Below, in pieces: positions 51,025 through 64,000 of a stretch of 64,000 bases of DNA. The notes beneath the pieces were generated by a model that did not search any database, was not told the origin of the DNA, and saw nothing but the letters and a program-made list of their open reading frames with translations. The translations under genes were made by a program, and so were the position numbers. The DNA comes from an uncultured Flavobacteriaceae bacterium. Lineage in GTDB: Bacteria > Bacteroidota > Bacteroidia > Flavobacteriales > Flavobacteriaceae. Numbering within the stretch: the first letter of the stretch is position 1; every line of letters starts with the position of its first letter. The stretch is taken from positions 124,001 through 188,000 of the forward strand of contig CANMSH010000003.1 of assembly GCA_947500525.1 (NCBI GenBank), in the 5' to 3' direction.

Positions 51025-54000
51025 ATGTTGAGAAATATACTTAATGCTCCTTTTTTAACCCTTGCCTTCTTCGCATTATTTGTTTCAACGTTAAATGCGC
51101 AACAATTTAAACGAATTGAAACGCAGGCGGGTCTATCACATATATCTAACAACAATGGGATCGCCGTTGCCGATTATGATATGGACAATGACCTCGATAT
51201 TTTTATTGTTGGGACCCAAGAATACAATAGCGCTAAACCTAATACTTGGACCAGGTTGCTTCGAAACAACAACAACGGGAGTTTTGAAGATGTAACCGAA
51301 GAAGCCGGTTTTAACCGTAGATTCAACCACGACATGACTTTTACCATATCGTTCGCAGGAAGTTTAATTAACTCCAATACCATTTTCGGTGAAAAAATGG
51401 GGGCTTCATGGGGCGATTATAATAATGATGGTTATCCTGACATTTTCTTGTCAAATGCCGTACAAAGTCAATTGTATAGAAATAATGGAGATGGTACATT
51501 TACAAACGTCACACGTATCGCAGGATTTGAAGAAACTTGTAACACGTGTTATTTGGCTGGTGCACTGTGGTGGGACTATGACAACGATGGGTTTTTAGAT
51601 GTTTATTTAAGTGATTACAATTTCGACTCTGATAACAAACTTTACAGAAATAAGGGCGATGGTACTTTCGAATTGATTTCGGACACCAATTTAAGTGGCA
51701 ATGCGAATAGTTTTTCTGCAATCTCTATTGATATCAACAATGATGGCAGGCTTGACCTCTACGTGGCAAATGACTATGACCAGTCGAATTCCCTCTACAT
51801 TAACAACGGTGGTGGTAATTTTACAGAAGCTGCCGAAACATTTGGTGTTGAAGATCCTTTCGACGGAATGGGTCTAGCAGTTTGTGATTATGACAATAAT
51901 GGTTTATTTGATTTATTTGTAGGTAATATTAATGATAATGGCCTTTATGTTAATGATGGTAATGGCAATTATACCGATAAGGCAACCGAATTAGGGATAG
52001 AAGCTACTGATTGGTCTTGGGGAGCGGTTTTTTCTGATTTTGACTTAGACGGGTTTGAAGATTTTTTTGTTGCGACAGGCTTCGGAAATCAAGAACTCAA
52101 TCATTATTTTAAAAACATACCTGTTGCAAATGGACGTTCATTCTCTGAAACCTCTATTACAGATTTAGAGAACAACCAACCATCTTTTAGTCGTAGCAGT
52201 GTTCCTTTTGATTATGATAATGATGGCGATTTAGATCTAATAGTATCAAATTTTGATGGTTCACTTTTCTTTTATGAAAATACCACTATCCAAAGTGAAA
52301 CAACAAATCAAACACCTAATTCCTGGACCAAAATAAAACTAATTGGTACCACTTCAAACAGAGATGCCTTGGGCGCCAAAATTGAAATCATATCAAATAC
52401 GAACTCCCAACAAAGTAGATTTTATCAGGGTTCGGCGTATCAATCACAATCACTACAACCTGTTCATTTCGGATTAGAAAATGCTACGAGCATCACAAGC
52501 ATCAAAGTTACTTGGCCTTCTGGACTTGAAGAAACGATCACAGATATTCCGATACAGAAAATAATAGAAATTACAGAAAATAATGGATATCAAGTTTTAG
52601 ATCCAAATACAGCTGGTAAAGACACAGGGTGTACAAATATTGATGCCTGTAATTTCAATCCGAATGCCACTTCTGATGATGGCTCTTGCACATTTCTAGC
52701 CTCAGGAAATATCGATGGAGATACTTCCTCGAGCCCACTATCAACCGAAACATATACGTATGCCAATGGATCTGGAAACAACTATGAATGGTCTGTTATA
52801 AATGGTGAGATTATAGACGGTCAGGGCACCTCTACGATCACAGTAGAATGGCAAGTGACTAATAACGGAAGCGTAAGTTGTGTAAATTTTAATGACACCT
52901 GCAAAACCGAAATAACGACCCTCAATGTTACGCTTGAAGAAGATGCTAACAATCCTTCAAACGACTTTTCTGTGGCGCGTTTATGGAATGAAATACTCCT
53001 TGAAGCTATTAGAAATGATTTCGCACGGCCTACGGTACATGCCAGAAATCTTTTTCATACAAGTATCGCTATGTATGATTCTTGGGCTATCTATACTTCG
53101 AGTGCTACACCCTACTTAATAGGAAATACGGTACATGGCTTTAACAGTACTTTCAGTGAGTTTACAAGTTCTGAGGAAACTGCTATAAGTATTAATAAAA
53201 CAATTAGTTACGCCGCTTACAGACTTTTAACACATCGTTTTAAAGACGCTCCTAATTCGTTCGAAACATTGGCTAAGTTCGATGATCTTATGACTATTTT
53301 GAACTATGATATTACAATGACATCGACTGATTATGCGAACGGAGATCCTGCAGCTCTAGGCAATTATATTGCAGAAACTATTATAAATTTCGGTCTTCAA
53401 GATGGTTCTAATGAAGTAAATGAATATACAAATGAGTATTATGAACCTATTAATAGTTCATTGGACCCGAATATTTATGGAAGTACAAATATTACCGACC
53501 CAAATCGGTGGCAACCTTTGACTCTCGATGTTTTTATAGATCAAAGTGGTAACGTACTTCGTGAAAATACTCCTGAATTCTTAAGTCCAGAATGGGGTAA
53601 TGTCATCCCTTTTTCTCTCACAAATGAAGTGCTCACAAATTATCAAAGAAACTCTAATTCTTACAAGGTTTTTTACGACCCTGGCGCTCCTCCATACATA
53701 GATGATACATCTACAAGTGAATTTTACAAATGGGGATTTTCTCTCGTTTCTATATGGGGAGCACATCTCTCGCCAAATGATGGCGTATTATGGGATATAT
53801 CTCCTGCCTCAATAGGAAATATTCCGTTGAGCTCATTCCCTAGCAATTTTGCAGAATTTCCTAATTTTTATAAGAATATAGAAGGTGGTGATATTGGAAA
53901 CGGAAGAATTCAAAACCCACATACACAGCAACCTTATCAAAGCCAAACAGTTCCTAGAGGAGATTATACAAGAGTTTTAGCAGAATTTTGGGCAGATGGA

Positions 54001-55062
54001 CCCGATTCAGAAACTCCTCCCGGTCATTGGTTCGTATTACTAAATTATATTTCTGATAATCCTTTGTTAGAAAAGCGAATTGGGGGCGCTGGAGACGTTG
54101 TAGATAATCTAGAATGGGATGTGAAATCTTATTTCGCTTTGGGAGGTGCTATGCATGATGCCGCTATTGCAGCTTGGGGTATCAAAGGTTGGTACGACTA
54201 TATAAGACCAATATCGGCCATTCGATATATGGCAGAAAAAGGACAGAGCACTGACCAGTCCTTATCAAATTACGATGAACAAGGGCTTCCTTTAGTGCCC
54301 GGTTATATTGAAGTTGTTAGTGATTCTGACCCTTTAGCAGGTGATGCCCAAGAAAATGTGGGAAAAATTAAAGTAAAGTCTTGGAAGGGACATGATTTTA
54401 TTGATGATCCTAAAATAGATGAAGCGGGCGTTGATTGGATTTTAGCAGAAAACTGGTGGCCGTATCAAAGACCGTCATTTATAACGCCTCCTTTTGCAGG
54501 ATATGTCTCTGGTCATTCAACATACTCACGAGCAGCAGCAGAACTACTCACGAAATTAACAGGCTCAGAATATTTCCCAGGAGGGCTTGGAGAGTTTGTC
54601 GCTAAGAAAAATGAATTTTTAGTTTTCGAAGAAGGGCCTAGTCAAGATATTACTTTGCAATGGGCCACCTATAGAGATGCCTCAGATCAATGTAGTTTAT
54701 CAAGAATATGGGGTGGCATCCATCCTCCTGCTGACGATATGCCAGGAAGGATTATTGGAGATAAAATTGGAAGAGATGCTTATGATTTCGCTTCTACTTA
54801 TTTTACTGGCAGTACTGTACAGCCTACTTCTGAGAATATGGTCGCGTACCCTAATCCTATGGAAAAACAAGGCGAATTGACCGTTTCAAATACCAAGGCT
54901 GACAGTAATTTCTTTTTATTTGATCTTTTGGGACGTCAAATCCCTCTTAAACAAAATTTTATAGAGAATACAGCCTCTACAAAACTCTCTATAAACAAAT
55001 TATCTAGCGGGATCTACATTCTTAAATCAGCCAATACCTCCTGGAAAATTATAGTCAATTAG
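51025..55062 (+). CDS. Secreted FG-GAP/ASPIC protein fused to a vanadium-haloperoxidase-like domain, with T9SS signal
   Basis: 1345 residues. After a signal peptide, residues about 35-440 carry calcium-binding FG-GAP/VCBS repeats (DYDMDNDLDIFIVG, DYNNDGYPDIFLSN). An ASPIC/UnbV domain follows (about 450-515, GAKIEIISNTNSQQSRFYQGSAY), then a CTNIDACNFNPNATSDDGSC insert and a PKD-like stretch. From about 655 there is a vanadium-haloperoxidase/PAP2 superfamily domain with all three motifs: K-x6-RP in KGWYDYIRP (about 1054), SGHS (about 1162) and SR-x5-H-x3-D in SRIWGGIHPPAD (about 1225). A T9SS CTD ends it. Haloperoxidase or phosphatase activity is inferred. Confidence 0.88.
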   Translation: MLRNILNAPFLTLAFFALFVSTLNAQQFKRIETQAGLSHISNNNGIAVADYDMDNDLDIFIVGTQEYNSAKPNTWTRLLRNNNNGSFEDVTEEAGFNRRFNHDMTFTISFAGSLINSNTIFGEKMGASWGDYNNDGYPDIFLSNAVQSQLYRNNGDGTFTNVTRIAGFEETCNTCYLAGALWWDYDNDGFLDVYLSDYNFDSDNKLYRNKGDGTFELISDTNLSGNANSFSAISIDINNDGRLDLYVANDYDQSNSLYINNGGGNFTEAAETFGVEDPFDGMGLAVCDYDNNGLFDLFVGNINDNGLYVNDGNGNYTDKATELGIEATDWSWGAVFSDFDLDGFEDFFVATGFGNQELNHYFKNIPVANGRSFSETSITDLENNQPSFSRSSVPFDYDNDGDLDLIVSNFDGSLFFYENTTIQSETTNQTPNSWTKIKLIGTTSNRDALGAKIEIISNTNSQQSRFYQGSAYQSQSLQPVHFGLENATSITSIKVTWPSGLEETITDIPIQKIIEITENNGYQVLDPNTAGKDTGCTNIDACNFNPNATSDDGSCTFLASGNIDGDTSSSPLSTETYTYANGSGNNYEWSVINGEIIDGQGTSTITVEWQVTNNGSVSCVNFNDTCKTEITTLNVTLEEDANNPSNDFSVARLWNEILLEAIRNDFARPTVHARNLFHTSIAMYDSWAIYTSSATPYLIGNTVHGFNSTFSEFTSSEETAISINKTISYAAYRLLTHRFKDAPNSFETLAKFDDLMTILNYDITMTSTDYANGDPAALGNYIAETIINFGLQDGSNEVNEYTNEYYEPINSSLDPNIYGSTNITDPNRWQPLTLDVFIDQSGNVLRENTPEFLSPEWGNVIPFSLTNEVLTNYQRNSNSYKVFYDPGAPPYIDDTSTSEFYKWGFSLVSIWGAHLSPNDGVLWDISPASIGNIPLSSFPSNFAEFPNFYKNIEGGDIGNGRIQNPHTQQPYQSQTVPRGDYTRVLAEFWADGPDSETPPGHWFVLLNYISDNPLLEKRIGGAGDVVDNLEWDVKSYFALGGAMHDAAIAAWGIKGWYDYIRPISAIRYMAEKGQSTDQSLSNYDEQGLPLVPGYIEVVSDSDPLAGDAQENVGKIKVKSWKGHDFIDDPKIDEAGVDWILAENWWPYQRPSFITPPFAGYVSGHSTYSRAAAELLTKLTGSEYFPGGLGEFVAKKNEFLVFEEGPSQDITLQWATYRDASDQCSLSRIWGGIHPPADDMPGRIIGDKIGRDAYDFASTYFTGSTVQPTSENMVAYPNPMEKQGELTVSNTKADSNFFLFDLLGRQIPLKQNFIENTASTKLSINKLSSGIYILKSANTSWKIIVN

Positions 55063-55144
55063 ACAAATCCTCGTCTTTTAACGCAAAAAAAAACGCTTAT
55101 CAAATAGTTAAACGAAGTGCGCCTTGACACCATCTGTTATACTC

Positions 55145-58826
<3,682 letters not shown>

Positions 58827-58847
58827 AATCGACGTTTTAATTAAAAT

Positions 58848-60383
58848 TTATAAATTTTCAAATATACGAGTGAGATCTAATGAATCTTGCGTTTCTTGTT
58901 GTAATAGGATCAAATCTTGAAATAAAGTTTTGACTTTCTCTTTGTAATTTGGCTCTTTTGATATATCTACTATTTCTTCAGGATCCTTTTTAAGATCAAA
59001 CAATAGTACTTTATTAATTTCGGGATACACTAAAAGTTTATAACCATCTTTTCTGATCATTCTTTGCACATCTAAATAAGCACCATATATAGATTCATAG
59101 TTGGTACGAGTAGATCCTTTAGCGATATCTAAAAAACTATTAAAATCTACATAGGATGGTTTTTCGACTCCAGCGACCTCTAAAGTCGTAGCCATAATAT
59201 CTTGTATATAAACATCTGTCTTTACTTTCGCATCTCGCGGGATATTTGGCCCCACCATAATAAGAGGAGCGCGAATACTATGATCAAACAAATTCTGTTT
59301 CCCTAACAAACCATGCCGTCCAATAGCCAAACCATGATCAGAAGTTAAAAATATGTATGTATTATCCATTTTTCCAGATGCCTTCAAAGCATCCAGTATC
59401 AAACCAATTTGCTTGTCTAAATGACTAATACTTGCATAATATTCTTGCTTATGGGTCTTTACAGCATGTGTCGTTCTAGGAAAAGGAGCCAACGCTTCAT
59501 CACGCAAATGATTACCACTTGCAATGCTATTTCGATACGGATATTCAGGCAAATAACTCTTCGGAATTGACAAACTATCTAAGGGATATAAATCAATAAA
59601 TTCTTGAGGAGCTTGCCTAGGATCATGGGGAGCGTTAAACGCCAAATACATAAAAAAGGGTTGTTTTTTATTTTCTGCTTTCTTTATAAAATTAATCGCA
59701 TCGTCTTTTAGAACTTCACTCCAATGTTTACCTCCTTCCCAATAGCCCCCATTCTTTTCATCAGAAGGTAACCACGATTTATCATGCTCGTTTTGCGGTC
59801 TATTATAGCCATTAGGCATTATAGTTGCAGAATTCTGCTCTTTAAGTTTTGACAACGAATCAAATTTAGCAACCATCTCATAATGATTCCAGGCATCTTT
59901 AGGCATTCCTGGTCGTACATGAATAGTATTTTTAAATATTTTAGGAGCTTGTGCATCGACATGCCATTTACCGGTCATATAAGTTTCATAACCTGCAGAC
60001 TCTAATAATTTTGGCCAACTTTTATTGAGGGAGTCATTTTTCTTCCAGTATTGAGTAAAATCATGCGCTCTCCAAACTGACCTACCTGAGTTTAACATTG
60101 CTCGAGAAGCGAGACAAACGGCATCACTCCAAGAACCCATGTTATAGGCATGTGTAAAACTTGTGCCTCCTTTTACAAGTTTGTCCAACGAAGGAGTAAT
60201 GATTTCATTATTACCCAAAGCTTGAACTGATGAATATGTTTGATCATCAGTAAAAATGAATACAATATTGGGTTTCTCTTCTAAACCTTCTGTTTTAGTT
60301 ATGTCTTTACAACTAGAAAAGCATAAAACCAAGATGAACAGTGTTAACATATTCTTTGGTAAACGAGTATCCATTAACTGCAT
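58848..60383 (-). CDS. Type I sulfatase lipoprotein (S1), C-x-A-x-R maturation motif
   Basis: 511 residues; either of two ATG starts (60383, 60374) precedes a lipoprotein signal (Cys 25 in FSSCKD). Alkaline-phosphatase fold: NIVFIFTDDQTY with the metal aspartates, the modified Cys 90 in DAVCLASRAML, TGKWHVD, FLYLAFNAPHDPR and SDHGLAIGRHGLLGKQN. The maturation signature is C-x-A-x-R rather than the usual C-x-P-x-R. The family includes iduronate-2- and galactan-type sulfatases. Operon partners suggest a sulfated galactan. Confidence 0.9.
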   Translation of the reverse strand: MQLMDTRLPKNMLTLFILVLCFSSCKDITKTEGLEEKPNIVFIFTDDQTYSSVQALGNNEIITPSLDKLVKGGTSFTHAYNMGSWSDAVCLASRAMLNSGRSVWRAHDFTQYWKKNDSLNKSWPKLLESAGYETYMTGKWHVDAQAPKIFKNTIHVRPGMPKDAWNHYEMVAKFDSLSKLKEQNSATIMPNGYNRPQNEHDKSWLPSDEKNGGYWEGGKHWSEVLKDDAINFIKKAENKKQPFFMYLAFNAPHDPRQAPQEFIDLYPLDSLSIPKSYLPEYPYRNSIASGNHLRDEALAPFPRTTHAVKTHKQEYYASISHLDKQIGLILDALKASGKMDNTYIFLTSDHGLAIGRHGLLGKQNLFDHSIRAPLIMVGPNIPRDAKVKTDVYIQDIMATTLEVAGVEKPSYVDFNSFLDIAKGSTRTNYESIYGAYLDVQRMIRKDGYKLLVYPEINKVLLFDLKKDPEEIVDISKEPNYKEKVKTLFQDLILLQQETQDSLDLTRIFENL

Positions 60384-60490
60384 TGAAGTTCTTTTTAAAT
60401 TTCTTCTTTATTATATCATTCCTATTAAGGTACGTATATATAATAGGAGTACTATAACAAAGGTGACTATTTTAAACTAAGAAAGAAATC

Positions 60491-60519
60491 ACATATGAAT
60501 TAATAATTAATACATATGT
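60491..60519. promoter_or_regulatory. Paired ACATATGA/ACATATGT sites, sulfatase side
   Basis: ACATATGA at 60491 and ACATATGT at 60512, starts 21 bp apart, about 110-135 bp upstream of the sulfatase start. They share sequence and spacing with the pair near susC. The rest of the 481-bp gap between the two genes is AT-rich with no gene recognised. Confidence 0.45.
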
Positions 60520-60776
60520 TTTAAGTTTCACGGATACAATATTAAAACGAGGTTCATTTCTCATGCCATTTTAATCAATTGAATTGAATGTTGTTTTTAT
60601 AGAGTATATTATATTTACTTCCTGACAGATTATACATTATATATACTAGATAAATTCACATGATTTCACATTCCTTAAAAAATAGATGCCTGTCTCAATT
60701 TTAGTTAAGTTTAGATAAATCATATATGAAAAAACATTTTAAATATAAATTTATAGGCTTATTTAGCAGTAATTAA

Positions 60777-60805
60777 ACATATGTTTTATCAAATAAGACA
60801 TATGT
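60777..60805. promoter_or_regulatory. Paired ACATATGT sites, SusC side
   Basis: ACATATGT at 60777 (extended palindrome AAACATATGTTT) and at 60798 (within GACATATGTC), starts again 21 bp apart, about 60-90 bp upstream of the SusC start. Two phased dimer sites are likely for a regulator of both divergent units. Confidence 0.5.
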
Positions 60806-60864
60806 CACCCTAATTAGTGGTAATAATTCAAACATTTGTCTCACTAAACTTAAATTAGAATACA

Positions 60865-63800
60865 ATGAAATGCAATTTAATTACTCATTTGAAACAAAAA
60901 TCCTATCTATTTTTGTTTTTATTTGCAACAAGCTTCGGCGTAATTCATGCTCAATCCATTACTGTAAAAGGTAAGGTTACTAGTGGAGCGGATGCGCTTC
61001 CCGGGGTAACAGTGCTCGTAAAAGGAACTAGCAATGGAACCTCTACTGATTTTGATGGTAACTATGAAATCAAGGTCAACGGTACAGACGTCTTAGTCTT
61101 TAGCTCAATTGGCTACGCGACAAAAGAAGTTAGTGTCGACAATAGAACAGAAATAAATGTTGTTCTTAAAGAAGATGCTGCTGCTTTAGACGAAGTTGTT
61201 GTTATTGGATACGGAAGTTCTCGTAAAAAAGATCTTACCGGTTCCATCGTCTCCCTTAAAGCAAAGGATCTTGACAAAATCAAACCTGTTTCATTTGAAG
61301 GTACATTAGCCGCGAAGGCAGCTGGTGTTCAGGTGGTAACATCGGAAGGTGGTCCAGGTGCTGGTTTTAAAATACGTGTACGTGGTGGTACTTCTATTAA
61401 CGCAAGTAACGATCCTTTATATGTTATAGATGGATTCGCTATAGAAGGAACGTCACAAGAAACAGGAATAGGTATTGGTAATACGACTACAAGTCCATTA
61501 GCCGCTATAGATCCTAGTAATATAGAATCTATTGAAATACTAAAAGATGCATCTGCAACAGCTATTTATGGTTCAAGAGGTGCAAACGGTGTAATCTTGA
61601 TTACTACTAAACGAGGTAAAAAAGGTAGAGCTACCTTGAATTTTGAGACATGGACAAGTTTTTCTGCCATTTCAAACAAAATAGAATTGTTAACTGCTCA
61701 AGAATTTGTTGATTACAGGTTAGAGTATTCACCCTGGGATCCAACAATGGCCAATGATCAATTAATTGGTGCCTACAGAGATCCGTTTGGAAATCCGGTA
61801 GATTTAAATGATCCTCGTATTATTTTAACTGATTGGCAAGATGAAATCACGAGAACTGGACTTAGTCAAAACTATAAAATGTCTGCAACTGGTGGTTCAG
61901 AAAAAAGCTCTTATTCTGCTTCTTTCTCTTACCTTGATCAAGAAGGAATCATTAAGACCTCAGCATATGAAAGATATAATGGTAACTTAAGATTAGACAC
62001 AAACATATCTGATAAATTAAAGGCTGGGATCAATATTAACGCTGGTTTTACGAAAAATACTGGTGTAATTTCTGCGGCATCTGAAAATGCTGGAGGTAGA
62101 TCTGGTATTATTACAAACGCAGTATCATTTAGCCCTGTTCAAGGATTAACTCGATATAGTGATGCTGAATATGATGAAGATGGAAGATTGGTTGCATTAA
62201 GAAGTAATGGTTCTGTGAATCCTCTCTTAGGTTTACAAAGTGATATCAACAATGGTAAAGGATATAATGCATTTGGTAATGCTTACGTAAAGTATCAATT
62301 TACTGAAGCCTTATCGTTTCAATCATCTGTTAGGGTTAATATGTACGGTAGTAAAGGACAACGTTATTTTTCTGAGCAATTTGGTTGGGGAGCATCTACA
62401 AATGGTAGAGCCTTTGTTGGAACTACATTTGGTAAAGGTTTAACAACCGAACAAAATTTAAATTTCAGAAAGAAATTTGGTGACCATACTATAAACGTAA
62501 CTGCTGTTTACGAGCAACAAGAATCATCATTTGAAACTACAAGAGCTGAGGCAACTGGCTTTAATATCCCTGGTGTTAATTTAGATTTATTGCAATCAGC
62601 GGCCATCACATTACCAAATAGGTCGTCTTTTTCACCAAGTTTTCTAAAATCTTATTTAGGTAGAATTCAGTATGATTTCGCCGATAAATGGGTTATAAAT
62701 TTAAGTGGTCGTTACGACGGATCCTCAAAATTTGCAGCAAACAGAAAATTCGCTTTCTTCCCTTCTGCAGGTATTGCTTGGAAAGCTTCGAATGAAGACT
62801 TCTTAAAAGAAAATAAAACTATTAGTAATTTGAAATTTAAAGCGAGTTACGGTGAAACAGGTAATCAAGGTATTAGAACTTTTGGTTCTTTATCTAGAAC
62901 TGACCTATCAAATGTAGTTATAGGAAACGTTCTTACAACAGGTACTGCAATTACATCTTTAGATAATGTTGATTTAACTTGGGAAACTACAGCTCAACTT
63001 GACGTTGGGGTTTCTTTAGGTTTATTCGACAACAGAGTATCAATCGAGGCAGATTACTATAACAAAGAAACGCGCGATTTATTACTTGAAGTGCCATTGC
63101 CAGCAACTACTGGATTTGAAACAGCTTTGCAAAACATTGGTGCTATGACAAACAAAGGTTTTGAACTTTCTATAAACACTGTAAACGTAGATACTGAAGA
63201 TTTTTCTTGGACATCTAATTTCAATATTAGTTTCAATGAGAATGAAGTAACAAGTTTAGGACCAAAAGCAGATGAGTTCTTCACAAGAGCCATTGGTGAT
63301 AATCAAGTAGATAATGACTATGTCGTTCGAGTTGGTGAGCCTTTAGGATCAATTTATGGTGTTGAGGTGAATGGAGTATACAACTATGCTGATTTCCCTG
63401 CTTTTGATGGTCTTTCAGACGCTGAAGCTGCGGCTAAAATACGTCAAGATGCTGCTGACCAAGGTGTTCCTTACTTTGATGTAGTATATACCTTAAGAGA
63501 TGGCGTTGTTACCTCTGCCGGTGTTGCTGATATTGATAGTTACCGTCCTGGAATGCCAAAATTTGTAGATCAAAACGGTGATGGTACTGTAGATGCAGCC
63601 GACAGAACGATTATAGGTAGAGCTGTGCCAAAACACTTTGGTGGTCTTACAAATAACTTAACATATAAAAACTTCGATTTTTCTGTATTGACTCAATGGT
63701 CATATGGTAATGACGTTTATAATAAGAATAGAAACAGAGGTGAAGCTACGGCAATACCTTTCTTCAATAAATATAGTAATGTAGCCGATCGTTGGACTCC

Positions 63801-64000
63801 TGAAAATCCTAATACCGATGTAGCGGGTATTTGGGGATTTGCAGATAATAAAATTGGTTCGGATGCATATTCTACGTATATTGAAGACGGTTCTTATTTA
63901 AGAATTTCTAACATTACATTAGGTTATAGTTTGCCAAAAGATTTAGTTAGTAAATATGGGTTGAAAACGCTGAGATTTTATGCAGCGGTTGACAACGCAT
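60865..64000 (+). CDS. SusC/RagA-type TonB-dependent receptor, 3' end off window
   Basis: At least 1045 codons, open at the window edge. A signal peptide ends at about residue 32 (VIHAQS), followed by a CarboxypepD_reg-like domain (VKGKVTSGADALPGVTVLVKGT, DFDGNYEIKV). The TonB-box/plug region comes next (DEVVVIGYGSSRKKDLTGSIV, GVQVVTSEGGPGAGFKIRVRGG, IEILKDASATAIYGSRGANGVI), then the beta-barrel. It imports oligosaccharide with a SusD partner expected just outside the window. Paired with a divergent sulfatase/GH2 unit it probably forms a sulfated-polysaccharide utilisation locus. Confidence 0.93.
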   Translation, partial: MKCNLITHLKQKSYLFLFLFATSFGVIHAQSITVKGKVTSGADALPGVTVLVKGTSNGTSTDFDGNYEIKVNGTDVLVFSSIGYATKEVSVDNRTEINVVLKEDAAALDEVVVIGYGSSRKKDLTGSIVSLKAKDLDKIKPVSFEGTLAAKAAGVQVVTSEGGPGAGFKIRVRGGTSINASNDPLYVIDGFAIEGTSQETGIGIGNTTTSPLAAIDPSNIESIEILKDASATAIYGSRGANGVILITTKRGKKGRATLNFETWTSFSAISNKIELLTAQEFVDYRLEYSPWDPTMANDQLIGAYRDPFGNPVDLNDPRIILTDWQDEITRTGLSQNYKMSATGGSEKSSYSASFSYLDQEGIIKTSAYERYNGNLRLDTNISDKLKAGININAGFTKNTGVISAASENAGGRSGIITNAVSFSPVQGLTRYSDAEYDEDGRLVALRSNGSVNPLLGLQSDINNGKGYNAFGNAYVKYQFTEALSFQSSVRVNMYGSKGQRYFSEQFGWGASTNGRAFVGTTFGKGLTTEQNLNFRKKFGDHTINVTAVYEQQESSFETTRAEATGFNIPGVNLDLLQSAAITLPNRSSFSPSFLKSYLGRIQYDFADKWVINLSGRYDGSSKFAANRKFAFFPSAGIAWKASNEDFLKENKTISNLKFKASYGETGNQGIRTFGSLSRTDLSNVVIGNVLTTGTAITSLDNVDLTWETTAQLDVGVSLGLFDNRVSIEADYYNKETRDLLLEVPLPATTGFETALQNIGAMTNKGFELSINTVNVDTEDFSWTSNFNISFNENEVTSLGPKADEFFTRAIGDNQVDNDYVVRVGEPLGSIYGVEVNGVYNYADFPAFDGLSDAEAAAKIRQDAADQGVPYFDVVYTLRDGVVTSAGVADIDSYRPGMPKFVDQNGDGTVDAADRTIIGRAVPKHFGGLTNNLTYKNFDFSVLTQWSYGNDVYNKNRNRGEATAIPFFNKYSNVADRWTPENPNTDVAGIWGFADNKIGSDAYSTYIEDGSYLRISNITLGYSLPKDLVSKYGLKTLRFYAAVDNA

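Overview
The window looks like chromosome from a marine, polysaccharide-degrading member of the Flavobacteriaceae (Bacteroidota). The DNA is AT-rich. Promoters fit the Bacteroidota pattern TTG-N(19-22)-TAnnTTTG, and Shine-Dalgarno sequences are not conspicuous. Several families are typical of the group: SusC/RagA receptor, type IX secretion C-terminal domain, DUF4293 next to rho, BT_3928/DUF1599 pair, folP-cdaA, DUF4920-mnmD. Carbohydrate enzymes point to algal or seagrass polysaccharides: PL6 alginate lyase, GH16 laminarinase-like enzyme, GH2, sulfatase.

Layout. 1-1307: 3' part missing of a PL6 lyase. 1.4-35 kb: mostly housekeeping and envelope genes. These include a class V aminotransferase, DsbD, a PD40-OmpA protein, an ECF sigma with a putative anti-sigma, mnmD, ilvE, trhO, asd, thioredoxin, a CocE-type hydrolase, an MFS exporter behind an attenuator-like leader, a threonine dehydratase-like enzyme, GH16, rluF, crcB, LOG, folP, exbD, cdaA, an ABC exporter, truA and a TPR histidine kinase/LuxR regulator pair. 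34.95-35.26 kb holds no convincing gene but a strongly structured, promoter-and-terminator-bounded RNA. 35.3-37.7 kb: DUF4293 and rho. 37.7-42.96 kb: initiator tRNA-Met and a 5.13-kb element inserted in its 3' half. The element is bounded by perfect 45-bp direct repeats, and the tRNA's probable native terminator now lies beyond it. It carries a small AraC-type regulator, small flavobacterial accessory proteins and a three-gene D-amino-acid-type cassette (DUF1611/DgcN-like protein, Orr-like racemase, VanX-like dipeptidase), but no recognisable integrase.

43.0-50.9 kb: a tightly coupled seven-gene operon (GntR, isopropylmalate/tartrate-dehydrogenase-like enzyme, cyclase-family hydrolase, DUF1537 kinase, organic-anion MFS transporter, Gfo/Idh/MocA dehydrogenase, DUF5060 glycosidase), preceded by a perfect 30-bp palindrome. 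It appears to release, import and catabolise an unusual sugar or sugar acid through a phosphorylated C4/C5 acid. Divergent to it, 51.0-55.1 kb, lies a very large secreted FG-GAP/ASPIC protein ending in a vanadium-haloperoxidase/PAP2 domain and a T9SS signal. 55.1-64 kb: sulfatase, stand-alone TonB-plug lipoprotein and GH2 enzyme on the minus strand, divergent from a SusC receptor that runs off the window. The gap between them has two pairs of ACATATGT-like sites, each pair spaced 21 bp.

All calls come from reading the sequence and recalling family motifs; no database search was run. The most novel-looking items are the tRNA-fMet element with its cargo, the structured RNA at 35 kb with a possible relative near 26 kb, the MFS attenuator leader, and the sugar-acid operon.
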